Shown piece after piece: positions 45,329-53,323 of a stretch of DNA of 64,000 nucleotides. The stretch is from JAEYFP01 sp047602645. GTDB lineage: Bacteria > Bacillota > Clostridia > Lachnospirales > Lachnospiraceae. The notes under the pieces are model-generated. The model had not been told where the DNA came from, made no database searches, and saw only the letters and a list, made by a program, of their open reading frames with translations. The DNA is taken from positions 1 to 64,000 of the forward strand of contig JASGGU010000008.1 of NCBI GenBank assembly GCA_047602645.1, written 5' to 3'. Within the stretch, counting starts at the first letter, position 1. Each line of letters opens with the position of its first letter. The position numbers and the translations under genes are program-made.

Positions 45329-45357
45329 TTGGTTTTTTATATGGAATGTTGTATGAT
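45329..45357 (+). promoter_or_regulatory. Promoter of the D,D-carboxypeptidase gene
   Basis: -35 TTGGTT (45329-45334), 17-bp spacer, -10 TATGAT (45352-45357). A start near 45364 would exclude the in-frame ATG at 45366 as a normal start and supports the ATG at 45411. Confidence 0.5.
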
Positions 45358-45410
45358 AATAAAGTATGATTATTTGGTTGTTTTTCAAAAGAATGAATGA
45401 CGAGGCTTTT

Positions 45411-46865
45411 ATGAGACATCATTATCAAAAATATATCGCAGGAAGCATTTTATGTATTCTGCTTACACTCGCCGGCAGCATCTCGGCTTATGCAATCAAC
45501 ACTGTTCCGACGGAGAGTCTGCACGAGCAGGCCGAAGCCAGAAAATCAATGACTGTGGAAACGAACGAAATTGACGGCTGGCCAGATGGACCCATGATCG
45601 GTGCTGAGTCTGCAATCTTGATGGACGTGGATACCGGCATCGTGTTATATGAAAAAAATGCACATGAACAGCTCTATCCTGCCAGTACAACGAAGCTGCT
45701 GACAGCGCTTCTCGTCATAGAAAATTCGACGATGGATGAAGTTGTTACCTTTTCTCATGACGCAATTTTTAATATTGAGCGGAACTCGAGTCACATTGGT
45801 ATTGATGTAGGCGAACAGCTCACGATGGAGCAATGCCTTTACGGACTTCTTTTAGGCTCCGCCAATGAAGTCGCCTATGCGCTTGCAGAGCATGTGGGAG
45901 GTGATCTGGATACCTTTGTCGATATGATGAATGAGCGGGCCTCTGAGATTGGCTGTACCGATACGCATTTTTCTAATGCAAACGGATTACCGCAGGCGGA
46001 TCATTATACCTCCGCTTATGATTTGGCTCTTATCGCACGCGAATGCTATAAAAATGAAACGCTTGCAAAGATCTCGGGCACAACACATTATACGATCCCC
46101 CCGACCAATATCCAGACTGAAGAACGTCCCCTTGATAATCATCATCAAATGCTTACAGGTTTTGAATACGCCTATGACGGCATCGTCGGAGGCAAGACCG
46201 GCTACACGGATGAAGCACGTCAGACGCTTGTCACTTGTGCACAGCGAAACGGTCTGCATCTTGTTTGTGTCATTATGAAGGAAGAGAGCCCAAATCAGTT
46301 TTTGGACACAGCAGAGTTATTTGATTATGGTTTTAATAATTTTCAGAAGCTGAATATCGCCGCAAATGAAACCGAATATACGCTGAACAGTTCGACATTT
46401 TTCAATACAAACCTTGACATTATCGGCAGTTCAAAACCAATTCTCACAATCAGCAATATCGGTGATGTCATTATACCAAAGACTTCTGTTTTTTCAGATG
46501 CTGCTGTGGAAATCGCTTATTCGGACGGCTCTATGGAATCGATTGCCACCTTGACCTACACAATGGGCGGTCATTATGTGGGTTCCGCTACAATTGATTA
46601 TGCAGACAGCAGTACAAATTCTTTTGAATTTGCAAATATCATTACCGACTCCGCCGCTGTAACGCCGGAAACAGTCGAACCGGAGCACAAAGTCGTTTTT
46701 GTCAACATCAAAACCGTCATTCTGATTATAATTAGCATCATCGGTATTTTGTTTGCTGTCTTTTTTCTAAAGATGTTTATCAAAAAGCTTTGGAATTCCA
46801 AGCGGCGCAAGCGCCGTCACAATCGAAAGCGCTACCGAAAACGCAATGAAAATATTTATTTTTGA
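45411..46865 (+). CDS. D-alanyl-D-alanine carboxypeptidase (PBP5/DacF type)
   Basis: 484 aa from the ATG at 45411 (GAGG five bases upstream, then a clean signal peptide ending ISAYA). The active site is STTK (S92, K95), with SAN (150-152) and KTG (262-264), all intact. It trims the terminal D-Ala from peptidoglycan stem peptides. The C-terminus is not the usual amphipathic anchor. It is a true membrane helix (about residues 433-455), followed by a very basic tail (RRKRRHNRKRYRKR). It is separated from the next gene by a bidirectional terminator. Confidence 0.93.
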   Translation: MRHHYQKYIAGSILCILLTLAGSISAYAINTVPTESLHEQAEARKSMTVETNEIDGWPDGPMIGAESAILMDVDTGIVLYEKNAHEQLYPASTTKLLTALLVIENSTMDEVVTFSHDAIFNIERNSSHIGIDVGEQLTMEQCLYGLLLGSANEVAYALAEHVGGDLDTFVDMMNERASEIGCTDTHFSNANGLPQADHYTSAYDLALIARECYKNETLAKISGTTHYTIPPTNIQTEERPLDNHHQMLTGFEYAYDGIVGGKTGYTDEARQTLVTCAQRNGLHLVCVIMKEESPNQFLDTAELFDYGFNNFQKLNIAANETEYTLNSSTFFNTNLDIIGSSKPILTISNIGDVIIPKTSVFSDAAVEIAYSDGSMESIATLTYTMGGHYVGSATIDYADSSTNSFEFANIITDSAAVTPETVEPEHKVVFVNIKTVILIIISIIGILFAVFFLKMFIKKLWNSKRRKRRHNRKRYRKRNENIYF

Positions 46866-46869
46866 AGAC

Positions 46870-46903
46870 AAAAAAGAAAAGACTGTTAAGTCTTTTCTTT
46901 TTT
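46870..46903. terminator. Bidirectional terminator overlapping a coding end
   Basis: AAAAAAGAAAAGACT (46870-46884) pairs perfectly with 46889-46903 over a 4-nt loop GTTA. For the minus-strand exonuclease the right arm encodes the last five codons (KKEKT), and its stop TAA is in the loop. Confidence 0.85.
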
Positions 46904-47851
46904 ACTTCTCCGTTTTTCTGAACGCTGTTTTCTGACCTTTTCTTGTTTTTCTTTAATTTCCTCGGCAATTTCCGGTGATATCAGCTTTAATGTTTTTACG
47001 ACATAGACATTTCCGTCATCTGCCCTTTTCATTCGTACCTTTCCCTTCAGGTATCCATGTCTTTTACAATAAGCAAGACAATAATAATGCTTTCCGTTGA
47101 CAGAGAACCACTTGATTTTTTTTCTGGCGGTTCTGCCGCATAGGTAACATCTTGTCGCACTCACTGCCCGGTCTGCAATTGCTGCCGTTTTATCAGGAAA
47201 CTCTCTGGAAATATATTTGGAATAGGTTTTGAAATTTACCCGTATTTCTTCTTTTTTGCTGTTGGGAACCATGAAGATATCATAAGAAACATACCTTACA
47301 ACCTCAGGCTTTACCCGATCGATCTCTCCAAACACCTTAGCTGTATAATAGGCATCGCTGTAAGCGCGGTGAAAAGGAATATCCTTTTCTATATGCAGAA
47401 AATCTACGGCAAATTCCAATGCCCGCCTTAGCTTGCCGTCTTCATAAGTCATGCTGAAAAACTTCTGGATGTCATAATACAGAAGCGGTCCCTTTGACAG
47501 TTCATCCATGCCGTAATAGCACATATTTCTTTGAAGCTCCGTCAAGTCAAGAGTTCCCCAGATGCAAAAAACATAATCCCTGCCGCACCAGACAAGAAAT
47601 TCTCTCATAACTTCAGGAAATGGCCGTCCTTTATTTAGTTCTTCTTTTTCCATGTGTATGATCTTTGTCGTCATATAATGGATCGTCTGAAAAATTTGAG
47701 GCTTGATTACCTGCTCAAAACTGCCCTCAATCTCTTTCTTTTTATTGAGCTTTACCGCACCGATCTCTACGATTTCAAAAGGCAGCCCGCATTCCCTGTC
47801 AAATTTATCCGTCGATTGATTCCATTCCAAATCAAGTACAATGTAATTCAT
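46886..47851 (-). CDS. DEDDh-type exonuclease with C-terminal Cys motif
   Basis: 321 aa from the ATG at 47851, with CGGAGAG five bases upstream; a longer frame is unsupported. The N-terminal ~180 residues form a DEDDh 3'-5' exonuclease of the KapD/RNase T fold: D and E in LDLEWN, Asp in GTLDL, and H-D in HRAYSDAYY. The C-terminal ~100 residues hold CYLCGR and YYCLAYCKRHG, probably a zinc ribbon for nucleic acid binding, then a Lys/Arg-rich tail. DNA or RNA as substrate cannot be chosen. Confidence 0.82.
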   Translation of the reverse strand: MNYIVLDLEWNQSTDKFDRECGLPFEIVEIGAVKLNKKKEIEGSFEQVIKPQIFQTIHYMTTKIIHMEKEELNKGRPFPEVMREFLVWCGRDYVFCIWGTLDLTELQRNMCYYGMDELSKGPLLYYDIQKFFSMTYEDGKLRRALEFAVDFLHIEKDIPFHRAYSDAYYTAKVFGEIDRVKPEVVRYVSYDIFMVPNSKKEEIRVNFKTYSKYISREFPDKTAAIADRAVSATRCYLCGRTARKKIKWFSVNGKHYYCLAYCKRHGYLKGKVRMKRADDGNVYVVKTLKLISPEIAEEIKEKQEKVRKQRSEKRRSKKEKT

Positions 47852-47935
47852 CTGTTCTCTCCGGAGTTTCTTTTCACGGGCAGAACATTGCCTGCCCGCT
47901 CTTTTTATTATACTCTTGTACAGCGCTGTTTTCAA

Positions 47936-49009
47936 TCAAATCATTTGATCTTTGCTTTTCAAAACACTTCTATATATTTCCTTTGAACCTAAATAAGGAT
48001 ATTTCTGTACTTCTCTGAAGATTCTGTAATAAAAATTCATTCCTCCATAAGCAATTACATTTTTCAGGCATTTTTCAGTATTAATAATTTCAAGCCATTT
48101 TATTGGCACTTCCTTATAGTTTACTTCTGTCGGCAGATAGAGCAGCTTATAGAGATCAGAATCCCTTAACAGCTCCGCATAATCTTTGAGCGATTTTAAA
48201 TACCCGTGTCGATAGAGCATAAATAATCCGAACAGTGGATTCTCTACGGATAATTTTTCCTCAATGCACATCTTATTCGTTTCACAAAGCTCTACCAGAC
48301 GCTTATGTACGGCATTCCCTTCCCAATATAGAAAATATCCGGAGCAAATCCCATAAAATAATTCCTTCGGATTGCAGTCAATAAGCAGGATTTGTTTTTT
48401 GTTTTTAAAAAAAGCAGGATTGATTTGGTACAGAAACATGCTGAAAAGCTTATAGGTTTTTGTGTACCGAATACCGGATAGAAATATATGTATCATTTGT
48501 TCATCACATGAATAATCGAAATAATAATGAAGGTAATAACATATTTTATAAAGCAGTTCGCTTTCCTCATAAAGCTCCATCAGAGCTTCCAACTTTTCAG
48601 GATTGTACTGTTCAATCCTCATAAGCAGATAGAGCAATTCGGATAATCCCGTTACCATTGCCTCACCCTGATGCTCTATTAGAAAATACTCAATAATTAA
48701 ATAAATATTTTGAAATTCTTCAAGCGTTTTTTCTTTTTTGTTTATTATTTTTACGGAATCGCTCAAATATGCCTGCACTGTTTTGTTGATGTAGCCGTAT
48801 AATTCTTTTAATTCCTCTTTATCCATTTTCACCGGCTCTTCTGCAAATTGCAGATAATCAATCCATTCTCTGTAACGGCGTCGTTCCTTTTCAGAAAAAT
48901 GCCTGTTGCCCGTCATCCATGCCTGCTTCAGCAGGCTCAAAAACTCTCTTTTATCCCTCCTTTCTAATTCACGTGATTTCCATAGATATTTGTTTCTTTT
49001 ACTGCTCAT
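47936..49009 (-). CDS. Unrecognised 357-aa helical protein
   Basis: No family is recognised. It begins MSSKRNKYLWKSRELERRDK, with AAAGGA four bases before the ATG. It is soluble, largely helical and rich in Tyr, Leu, Lys and Glu. It has no signal peptide or membrane helix. A run of Tyr (YKICYYLHYYFDY) stands out, with Cys scattered and no zinc pattern. It lies upstream of the exonuclease on the same strand (84 nt), and probably co-transcribed. Confidence 0.6.
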   Translation of the reverse strand: MSSKRNKYLWKSRELERRDKREFLSLLKQAWMTGNRHFSEKERRRYREWIDYLQFAEEPVKMDKEELKELYGYINKTVQAYLSDSVKIINKKEKTLEEFQNIYLIIEYFLIEHQGEAMVTGLSELLYLLMRIEQYNPEKLEALMELYEESELLYKICYYLHYYFDYSCDEQMIHIFLSGIRYTKTYKLFSMFLYQINPAFFKNKKQILLIDCNPKELFYGICSGYFLYWEGNAVHKRLVELCETNKMCIEEKLSVENPLFGLFMLYRHGYLKSLKDYAELLRDSDLYKLLYLPTEVNYKEVPIKWLEIINTEKCLKNVIAYGGMNFYYRIFREVQKYPYLGSKEIYRSVLKSKDQMI

Positions 49010-49170
49010 CTAATCCTTTCCCCCTTTTTGCAAATTATTTTGCTTTTTTTAAAGAATATTTTCTATTCTCTATGGGAATGTTATCATACAACTATTTTCG
49101 TGATAAGTCGTTAACATTCGACTTTTTTAGGATTTTAAGCATGCGTAAGACGCAGGTGTTTGTTTTTTCT

Positions 49171-49237
49171 TGACCTATATCGACCTATATTGACATATAG
49201 CAGCAGATTTGACAGCCAAAATTATTTATGATATAGT
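49171..49237 (+). promoter_or_regulatory. Tandem 10-bp repeats and promoter before the GAP-like gene
   Basis: TGACCTATAT, CGACCTATAT and TGACATATAG (49171-49200) are three consecutive units with an exact 10-bp period. They end 8 bp before the -35 TTGACA (49209-49214). The -10 TATAGT (49232-49237) is 17 bp on. One helical turn between units suggests a multimeric activator of the response-regulator kind. Confidence 0.55.
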
Positions 49238-49265
49238 TGTCTGGATTTATTAATATGAAAAATTA

Positions 49266-49346
49266 ATATGGAATACAACCCGTCACCGGATGGGCAAGAA
49301 AGGCGTCAAAATCGTACCGTAGGTCTTAGTGGTAGGATTTAGGCGC
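49266..49346 (+). ncRNA. Candidate structured leader RNA
   Basis: About 140 nt separate the promoter from the GAP-like gene. Within them CCCGTC/GATGGG (49279-49294) form a hairpin with an ACCG loop. GCG...AATCgTACC (49303-49318) pairs with GGTAgGATT...CGC (49331-49346). The G+C content rises relative to the A/T-rich flanks. It matches no riboswitch class I can recall. The AGGAGGT ribosome site is 30 nt later. Confidence 0.35.
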
Positions 49347-49384
49347 TATTTTATTTTGACAAAACTATTTTTGAGGAGGTCTTT

Positions 49385-50074
49385 ATGCTTGTTTTATTAG
49401 GAACTACGGTTACGGCAAGTTTTTTTGACAGCTTGAATCCATCGGCAATTGCACAGCAATTGCTATTGCAGGCAATGGTAAAAAACAAACGGTACATCTG
49501 GTTTTTTATTTTTGGTATCGGTCTTGCAAACTTTGCCATGGGCGTGGGGATATATTTTGGTGTCACTGCCCAATTATTACAGCTTTGGGAACAATCTGTC
49601 CTTCGATATCCGCTTCCTGTGCGGGTTGTAGAGTTATTTACAGGCAGTCTTTGTCTTGCAGCCGGTATCAGAATGTTGACTCGTATAAAAAAATGTCCGC
49701 CACTTGATACAGAGTCAACTGCAAAAATCCCTGAATATCAGTTGACTCCTGCCGCCTTATTTTTTATGGGTGTCGGCTTTTGCGCCGTTGAATTAACAAG
49801 TGCCTTACCTTACTTTGGATTTTTAGCCTTATTGACCGGATACCAGCTTGCCGTTCCTTATGTGTTGGGCTTGATTCTATTATATACTTTCATTTATGCA
49901 TTCCCCTTAATTTTGTTGTATTTGGGATATAACCGTTTGTGTAAAACTGTGCTCATTACCCGATTAGAAAATGCATTAAGTCGGATATCAGCTTATATCC
50001 TCCCTGCAGCCTTTATTATTTTGGGTACTGTACTGGGAATCAATAGCGGACAGGCACTGTTATTATTAAAATAA
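49385..50074 (+). CDS. GAP/LysE-like membrane protein
   Basis: 229 aa, six hydrophobic helices. The start SFFDSLNPSAIAQQLLLQ resembles the SLNP-type motif of GAP (sulfolipid-addressing) and CcdA-like exporters. A second inverted half follows with SALPYFGF. No Cys pair of a CcdA type is in place, so thiol transfer is unlikely. The likely role is export of a small molecule across the membrane. The family call is tentative. Confidence 0.55.
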   Translation: MLVLLGTTVTASFFDSLNPSAIAQQLLLQAMVKNKRYIWFFIFGIGLANFAMGVGIYFGVTAQLLQLWEQSVLRYPLPVRVVELFTGSLCLAAGIRMLTRIKKCPPLDTESTAKIPEYQLTPAALFFMGVGFCAVELTSALPYFGFLALLTGYQLAVPYVLGLILLYTFIYAFPLILLYLGYNRLCKTVLITRLENALSRISAYILPAAFIILGTVLGINSGQALLLLK

Positions 50075-50188
50075 TACAAGAAAATGCAGATGTAATTTTA
50101 TTGATTTTTGACACAAATTAGTTTATCTTAATACTTAAAGAAGTGAAAAGAAGATCAGATCAATAAAAATGAGAAACGAGGGATTTTT

Positions 50189-50680
50189 ATGTTCAGGGAA
50201 ATGAGACGTAAAAAACAGCTTTTATCTACAGAAGATACTATCTTGATTTTTAAACGAGGTACCTCCGGAGTCCTGGCTGTATCCGGAGATGACGGTTACC
50301 CTTATGCCGTCCCCCTCAGCTATGTATATACAGATTCCAAATTTTATTTTCACTGTGCTTTGAGCGGCCATAAAATTGATGCCATCAATAAAAATGACAA
50401 GGTATCCTTCTGTGTCATTGATCAGGACAATATTAAGCCGGAAAAATACACAACCTATTTTCGCAGTGCTATTGCCTTTGGAAAAGCCCGTATACTGGAA
50501 CATGAAGCAGAAAAAAGGGAAGCTTTTGAGAAATTGGCCGAAAGATATTCTCCAGACCAAAAACAGGGCCGCCTGCAGGAGATTGATCGCCTCTTTAATC
50601 AGGTCTGCATTATTGAACTATCCGTCGATCATATGACCGGCAAGGAAGCAATTGAGTTGGTGCAAAAAAAGCAGTCTTAG
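50189..50680 (+). CDS. Pyridoxamine 5'-phosphate oxidase-like FMN protein (NimA type)
   Basis: 163 aa. The split-barrel flavin fold is seen in GTSGVLAVSGDDGYPYAVPLSYVY and FHCALSGHKIDAI, quoted in part. This subgroup includes the nitroimidazole-resistance protein Nim and related reductases. It probably binds FMN and reduces a small substrate. TTGACA at 50108-50113 may start its own transcript. The 114-nt gap from the GAP-like gene argues against tight coupling. Confidence 0.8.
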   Translation: MFREMRRKKQLLSTEDTILIFKRGTSGVLAVSGDDGYPYAVPLSYVYTDSKFYFHCALSGHKIDAINKNDKVSFCVIDQDNIKPEKYTTYFRSAIAFGKARILEHEAEKREAFEKLAERYSPDQKQGRLQEIDRLFNQVCIIELSVDHMTGKEAIELVQKKQS

Positions 50681-50688
50681 CAGGCGGA

Positions 50689-52239
50689 TTACTGGCTTTC
50701 TTTATTTTCCTTAATCATTTTTACAAATATATCCGTAATTTCAGGATCAAATTTAGTTCCCGCATAACTTTGTATTTTTTTTATTGCTTCATTTTCATTT
50801 TTATCGTCTCCTGAGCTGATGAGATGCTCGTAGGCCTCGACGATTCCCAGAATACGGGCGAGCAGCGGTATTTGCCCTCCTTTCAGGGACTTTGGATAAC
50901 CGGAGCCGTCCCAGTTTTCATGATGGGCTAATACAGTTTCTGCCAGCTCTACTGTCGAATCAAAGGAGCTAAGTATCCGATACCCTACAACCACATGCAT
51001 TTTCATGTCACTTATGACGGCGGAATCAATAATCTCGCCGTCATTTTTCAATATCTCCGGTTCCATGGCAATCATTCCGATATCATGCAAATATCCGGCA
51101 TGCCGCAGCTTGTTAATATCGGATTCCGGCAACGACAGCTCCTTCCCAAACCGCTGGCAGAGATCCTGCATACGCAATGCGTGCTTTCTTTCCCAATCAC
51201 TTTTCTCAAACAGGGCATGTACCAACATTGTTAATTCTCCATTCAGCATTTCATCCCGTCTGAGAGATTTTACCGTATACATTTTCATTTCCGCCTGGCT
51301 CAAGATCTGCGTAATATCCTCCGACAGTTCCGTCTTTGTGGCATATCCCAAAGAAATACTGCACCGAACTGCGCAGACACGCTGCTCCGCAAGCTCTTTT
51401 TCTATTCTTTCAACAATCTTTCCCGCTTCCTTTGCATCCGTTCCCGGTAATAATAGTACAAATTCATCGCCGCCCCATCTTGCAAGAATGTCATCGGCAC
51501 GACACACCTTTTTCATCACATTTGCAATTTTTTTCAATAGGATATCGCCGTAGGTATGCCCGAAAATATCATTTGTCAGCTTCAGGCTGTTGGCATCGCC
51601 CATAAGGATTGTAATCGGTTGGTTTCGTACGGTATCCACACGGCACAGTTCTTCCTCGAAGAAACGCCGATTATAAAGTCCCGTCAGGGAATCATGAAAG
51701 CTGATATACTCCATCTCCTGCTGCCGCTTGTATTCATCGGTAACATCACTGATATAGGCGCCTACACCTATAGTTTTATCTATCATCCGAACAGGAAATT
51801 TTGTTGTTTTAAAGAATCTTCCTTTCCATGAAGTTATGCTTGTAATCGTTTCATTTTTTTTAAGCGATGCCTTATCCGCCTTTGTACACATTTTTGCAAA
51901 CTCCGGCTCAAGAAGTGAAAAATCGTCATGTCCGATAATTTCCTCAGAGGTGCATCCATAAAAATCTCTCAGTGCCTTATTTACAAACACGTAGTTTAAG
52001 CTTTTGTCTTTTAAATAAATATAGTTGGTATCTGCATCATAAAAGGTTTCATAAAGCTCTTTGAATCTTTGCAGCTCTTTATTTGCGCGGATGAAAAGCT
52101 TTTCTTTTCTGTAAAATAAAATGCGCTGTATCAACAGGATAAGTAAAGCAAAGACTACGATAAGGAGAGCTCCCCATATGGGGTATTTTTCTCCTGCCGC
52201 ATTTAAAAAAAGTATTTCCATTTTATCAGCCAGTTTCAT
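50689..52239 (-). CDS. PAS-GGDEF-HD-GYP bifunctional cyclic-di-GMP enzyme
   Basis: 516 aa: one N-terminal membrane helix (~20-42), PAS (~60-170), GGDEF (~180-335) and HD-GYP (~340-515). GGDEF is intact at 256-260, with its metal Asp in MGDANS and an inhibitory site RADD (247-250) five residues ahead. The HD pair (385-386, LHDIG) and GYP (447-449, HHENWDGSGYP) are also complete. It could therefore both make and degrade cyclic-di-GMP. There is no extracellular sensor; the PAS domain would sense within the cytoplasm. Convergent with the FMN protein gene. Confidence 0.93.
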   Translation of the reverse strand: MKLADKMEILFLNAAGEKYPIWGALLIVVFALLILLIQRILFYRKEKLFIRANKELQRFKELYETFYDADTNYIYLKDKSLNYVFVNKALRDFYGCTSEEIIGHDDFSLLEPEFAKMCTKADKASLKKNETITSITSWKGRFFKTTKFPVRMIDKTIGVGAYISDVTDEYKRQQEMEYISFHDSLTGLYNRRFFEEELCRVDTVRNQPITILMGDANSLKLTNDIFGHTYGDILLKKIANVMKKVCRADDILARWGGDEFVLLLPGTDAKEAGKIVERIEKELAEQRVCAVRCSISLGYATKTELSEDITQILSQAEMKMYTVKSLRRDEMLNGELTMLVHALFEKSDWERKHALRMQDLCQRFGKELSLPESDINKLRHAGYLHDIGMIAMEPEILKNDGEIIDSAVISDMKMHVVVGYRILSSFDSTVELAETVLAHHENWDGSGYPKSLKGGQIPLLARILGIVEAYEHLISSGDDKNENEAIKKIQSYAGTKFDPEITDIFVKMIKENKESQ

Positions 52240-52620
52240 AACCTCCTCGTTTCCTGATACTATCTGCCAATTGACACCCTTTCGGCATATTTTTATAGTA
52301 CTCTTATTTCTCCTTGGTAATCAAAACAACTCTCTTTCTTAAAAAATGTATTTATTCGTATAATAACTCTATCACCTATCATGATTCATATAATCATATT
52401 CATCTCCTATTAGTTCATAATAAGAATGCCACATAATTATATTTTTGTCCATGTTTTTATATAAAAAATATTAACTTAAAAATATTAATTATGATTTATT
52501 CGTTCATTTTTTTTTAATAAACTTACCTATTGAATCATGTATAGAAATAATTAACTCACTTATACTAAATATGAACTAATAGCTCATATAATACGATCTA
52601 ATAGAAGAAAGGGGATACGA
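52240..52620. other. Intergenic region with XRE-like operator repeats
   Basis: A very A/T-rich, 381-bp divergent region. A 13-bp motif CTATTAGTTCATA (52407-52419) recurs in reverse as TATGAACTAATAG (52570-52582). The latter is part of a near-palindrome ATGAAC-TAATA-GCTCAT (52571-52587), placed between a -10-like TATACT (52561-52566) and the XRE ribosome site. No gene is seen. Confidence 0.5.
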
Positions 52621-52962
52621 ATGGATTTAAAACTAAACCTTGTTTTGATGGGGGCACGCCTGCGATCCTGCCGCAGCGCCAAGCATATGACAATGAAGGA
52701 ATTTTCTGAATTATGCGGCATTTCGGAGCGTTACCTCGCAGATATCGAACGTGGCTATAAAGCACCAAAACTGGAAACATTGGTACGAATCGCAAATGCG
52801 GCCGGCGTTTCCTCTGATTTTTTGCTGCGCGACAGTTTGGAATATAAAAATAAAGAGGTCTCCGGCATTCAAGATAGTCTTAGCTTATATTACTCATTTA
52901 CACCTATACAACAGGAAATTATTGGTACTTTTATTCGACAACTTGCAGACAGTTTAAAATAA
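52621..52962 (+). CDS. XRE family helix-turn-helix regulator
   Basis: 113 aa with the ribosome site GAAAGGGG. The Cro/CI-type DNA-binding domain is at residues 10-68 (MTMKEFSELCGISERYLADI). The ~45-residue C-terminal tail is helical and may dimerise. It probably represses itself through the palindromic site just upstream, and perhaps the divergent GGDEF/HD-GYP gene. Confidence 0.88.
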   Translation: MDLKLNLVLMGARLRSCRSAKHMTMKEFSELCGISERYLADIERGYKAPKLETLVRIANAAGVSSDFLLRDSLEYKNKEVSGIQDSLSLYYSFTPIQQEIIGTFIRQLADSLK

Positions 52963-53075
52963 ATTGGAGGATTTTTTTGAAGAATCGTGATTGATAGTGT
53001 CATGCCCTTTGCCACAACACCATTTCCTCTAGAATAACTCGACAGACAATTTGAGCAGCGATAGATGTAAATAGT
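52963..53075. other. Short noncoding stretch, nothing recognised
   Basis: No open frame, repeat or RNA is evident between the XRE gene and the tRNA terminator. Confidence 0.5.
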
Positions 53076-53114
53076 AAAAAGGAAGCATTAGAAATCAATA
53101 TTTCCAATACTTCC
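53076..53114 (-). terminator. tRNA-Arg terminator
   Basis: GGAAGTATT ... AATGCTTCC with a mostly internal loop, then TTTTT on the minus strand, a few bases after the tRNA 3' end. Confidence 0.65.
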
Positions 53115-53118
53115 CCAG

Positions 53119-53191
53119 CGTTCCCGAGACGATTTGAACGTCCGACCCCTCGCTTAGGAGGCGAGTGCTCTATCCCCTGAGCTACGAGAAC
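53119..53191 (-). tRNA. tRNA-Arg (anticodon CCU)
   Basis: 73 nt, clover leaf by eye: acceptor GTTCTCG/CGGGAAC (one G-U), D-arm GCTC/GAGC, anticodon stem CTCGC/GCGAG with loop CTCCTAA, T-arm GGACG/CGTCT with TTCAAAT. CCA is not encoded. It reads the AGG codon. Confidence 0.95.
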
Positions 53192-53195
53192 ATTT

Positions 53196-53228
53196 ATGAT
53201 CAGTCTGCTTATTTAACAGACTGATCAT
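53196..53228. repeat. 12-bp inverted repeat next to the tRNA 5' end
   Basis: ATGATCAGTCTG (53196-53207) and CAGACTGATCAT (53217-53228), with a 9-nt loop, begin four bases from the tRNA 5' end. It would form a strong hairpin in the precursor. There is no T run. Confidence 0.7.
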
Positions 53229-53302
53229 CTATAAAATTGTTAGAAAATTTACAAAAGTAATAGCCGCAATTATGATTATATAATTTATTAGAAAGAATAG
53301 CA

Positions 53303-53321
53303 ACCACTAATTTATTTTAAT
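53303..53321 (+). repeat. Left copy of direct repeat flanking the insertion sequence
   Basis: ACCACTAATTTATTTTAAT, 19 bp, identical to 54943-54961. It is the probable target-site duplication; the exact boundary may differ by one or two bases. Confidence 0.75.
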
Positions 53322-53323
53322 TG

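Noticed and set aside
45366..45410. Longer start of the D,D-carboxypeptidase
   Set aside because: It falls at the predicted transcription start and lacks a ribosome site; the signal peptide starts at 45411.
49171..49200. A CRISPR-like or satellite repeat
   Set aside because: Only three 10-bp units without spacers or cas genes; a regulatory direct repeat fits better.
53119..53228. tRNA-Arg as the attachment site of an integrative element
   Set aside because: No integrase gene or repeat of the tRNA 3' end is visible in the window.
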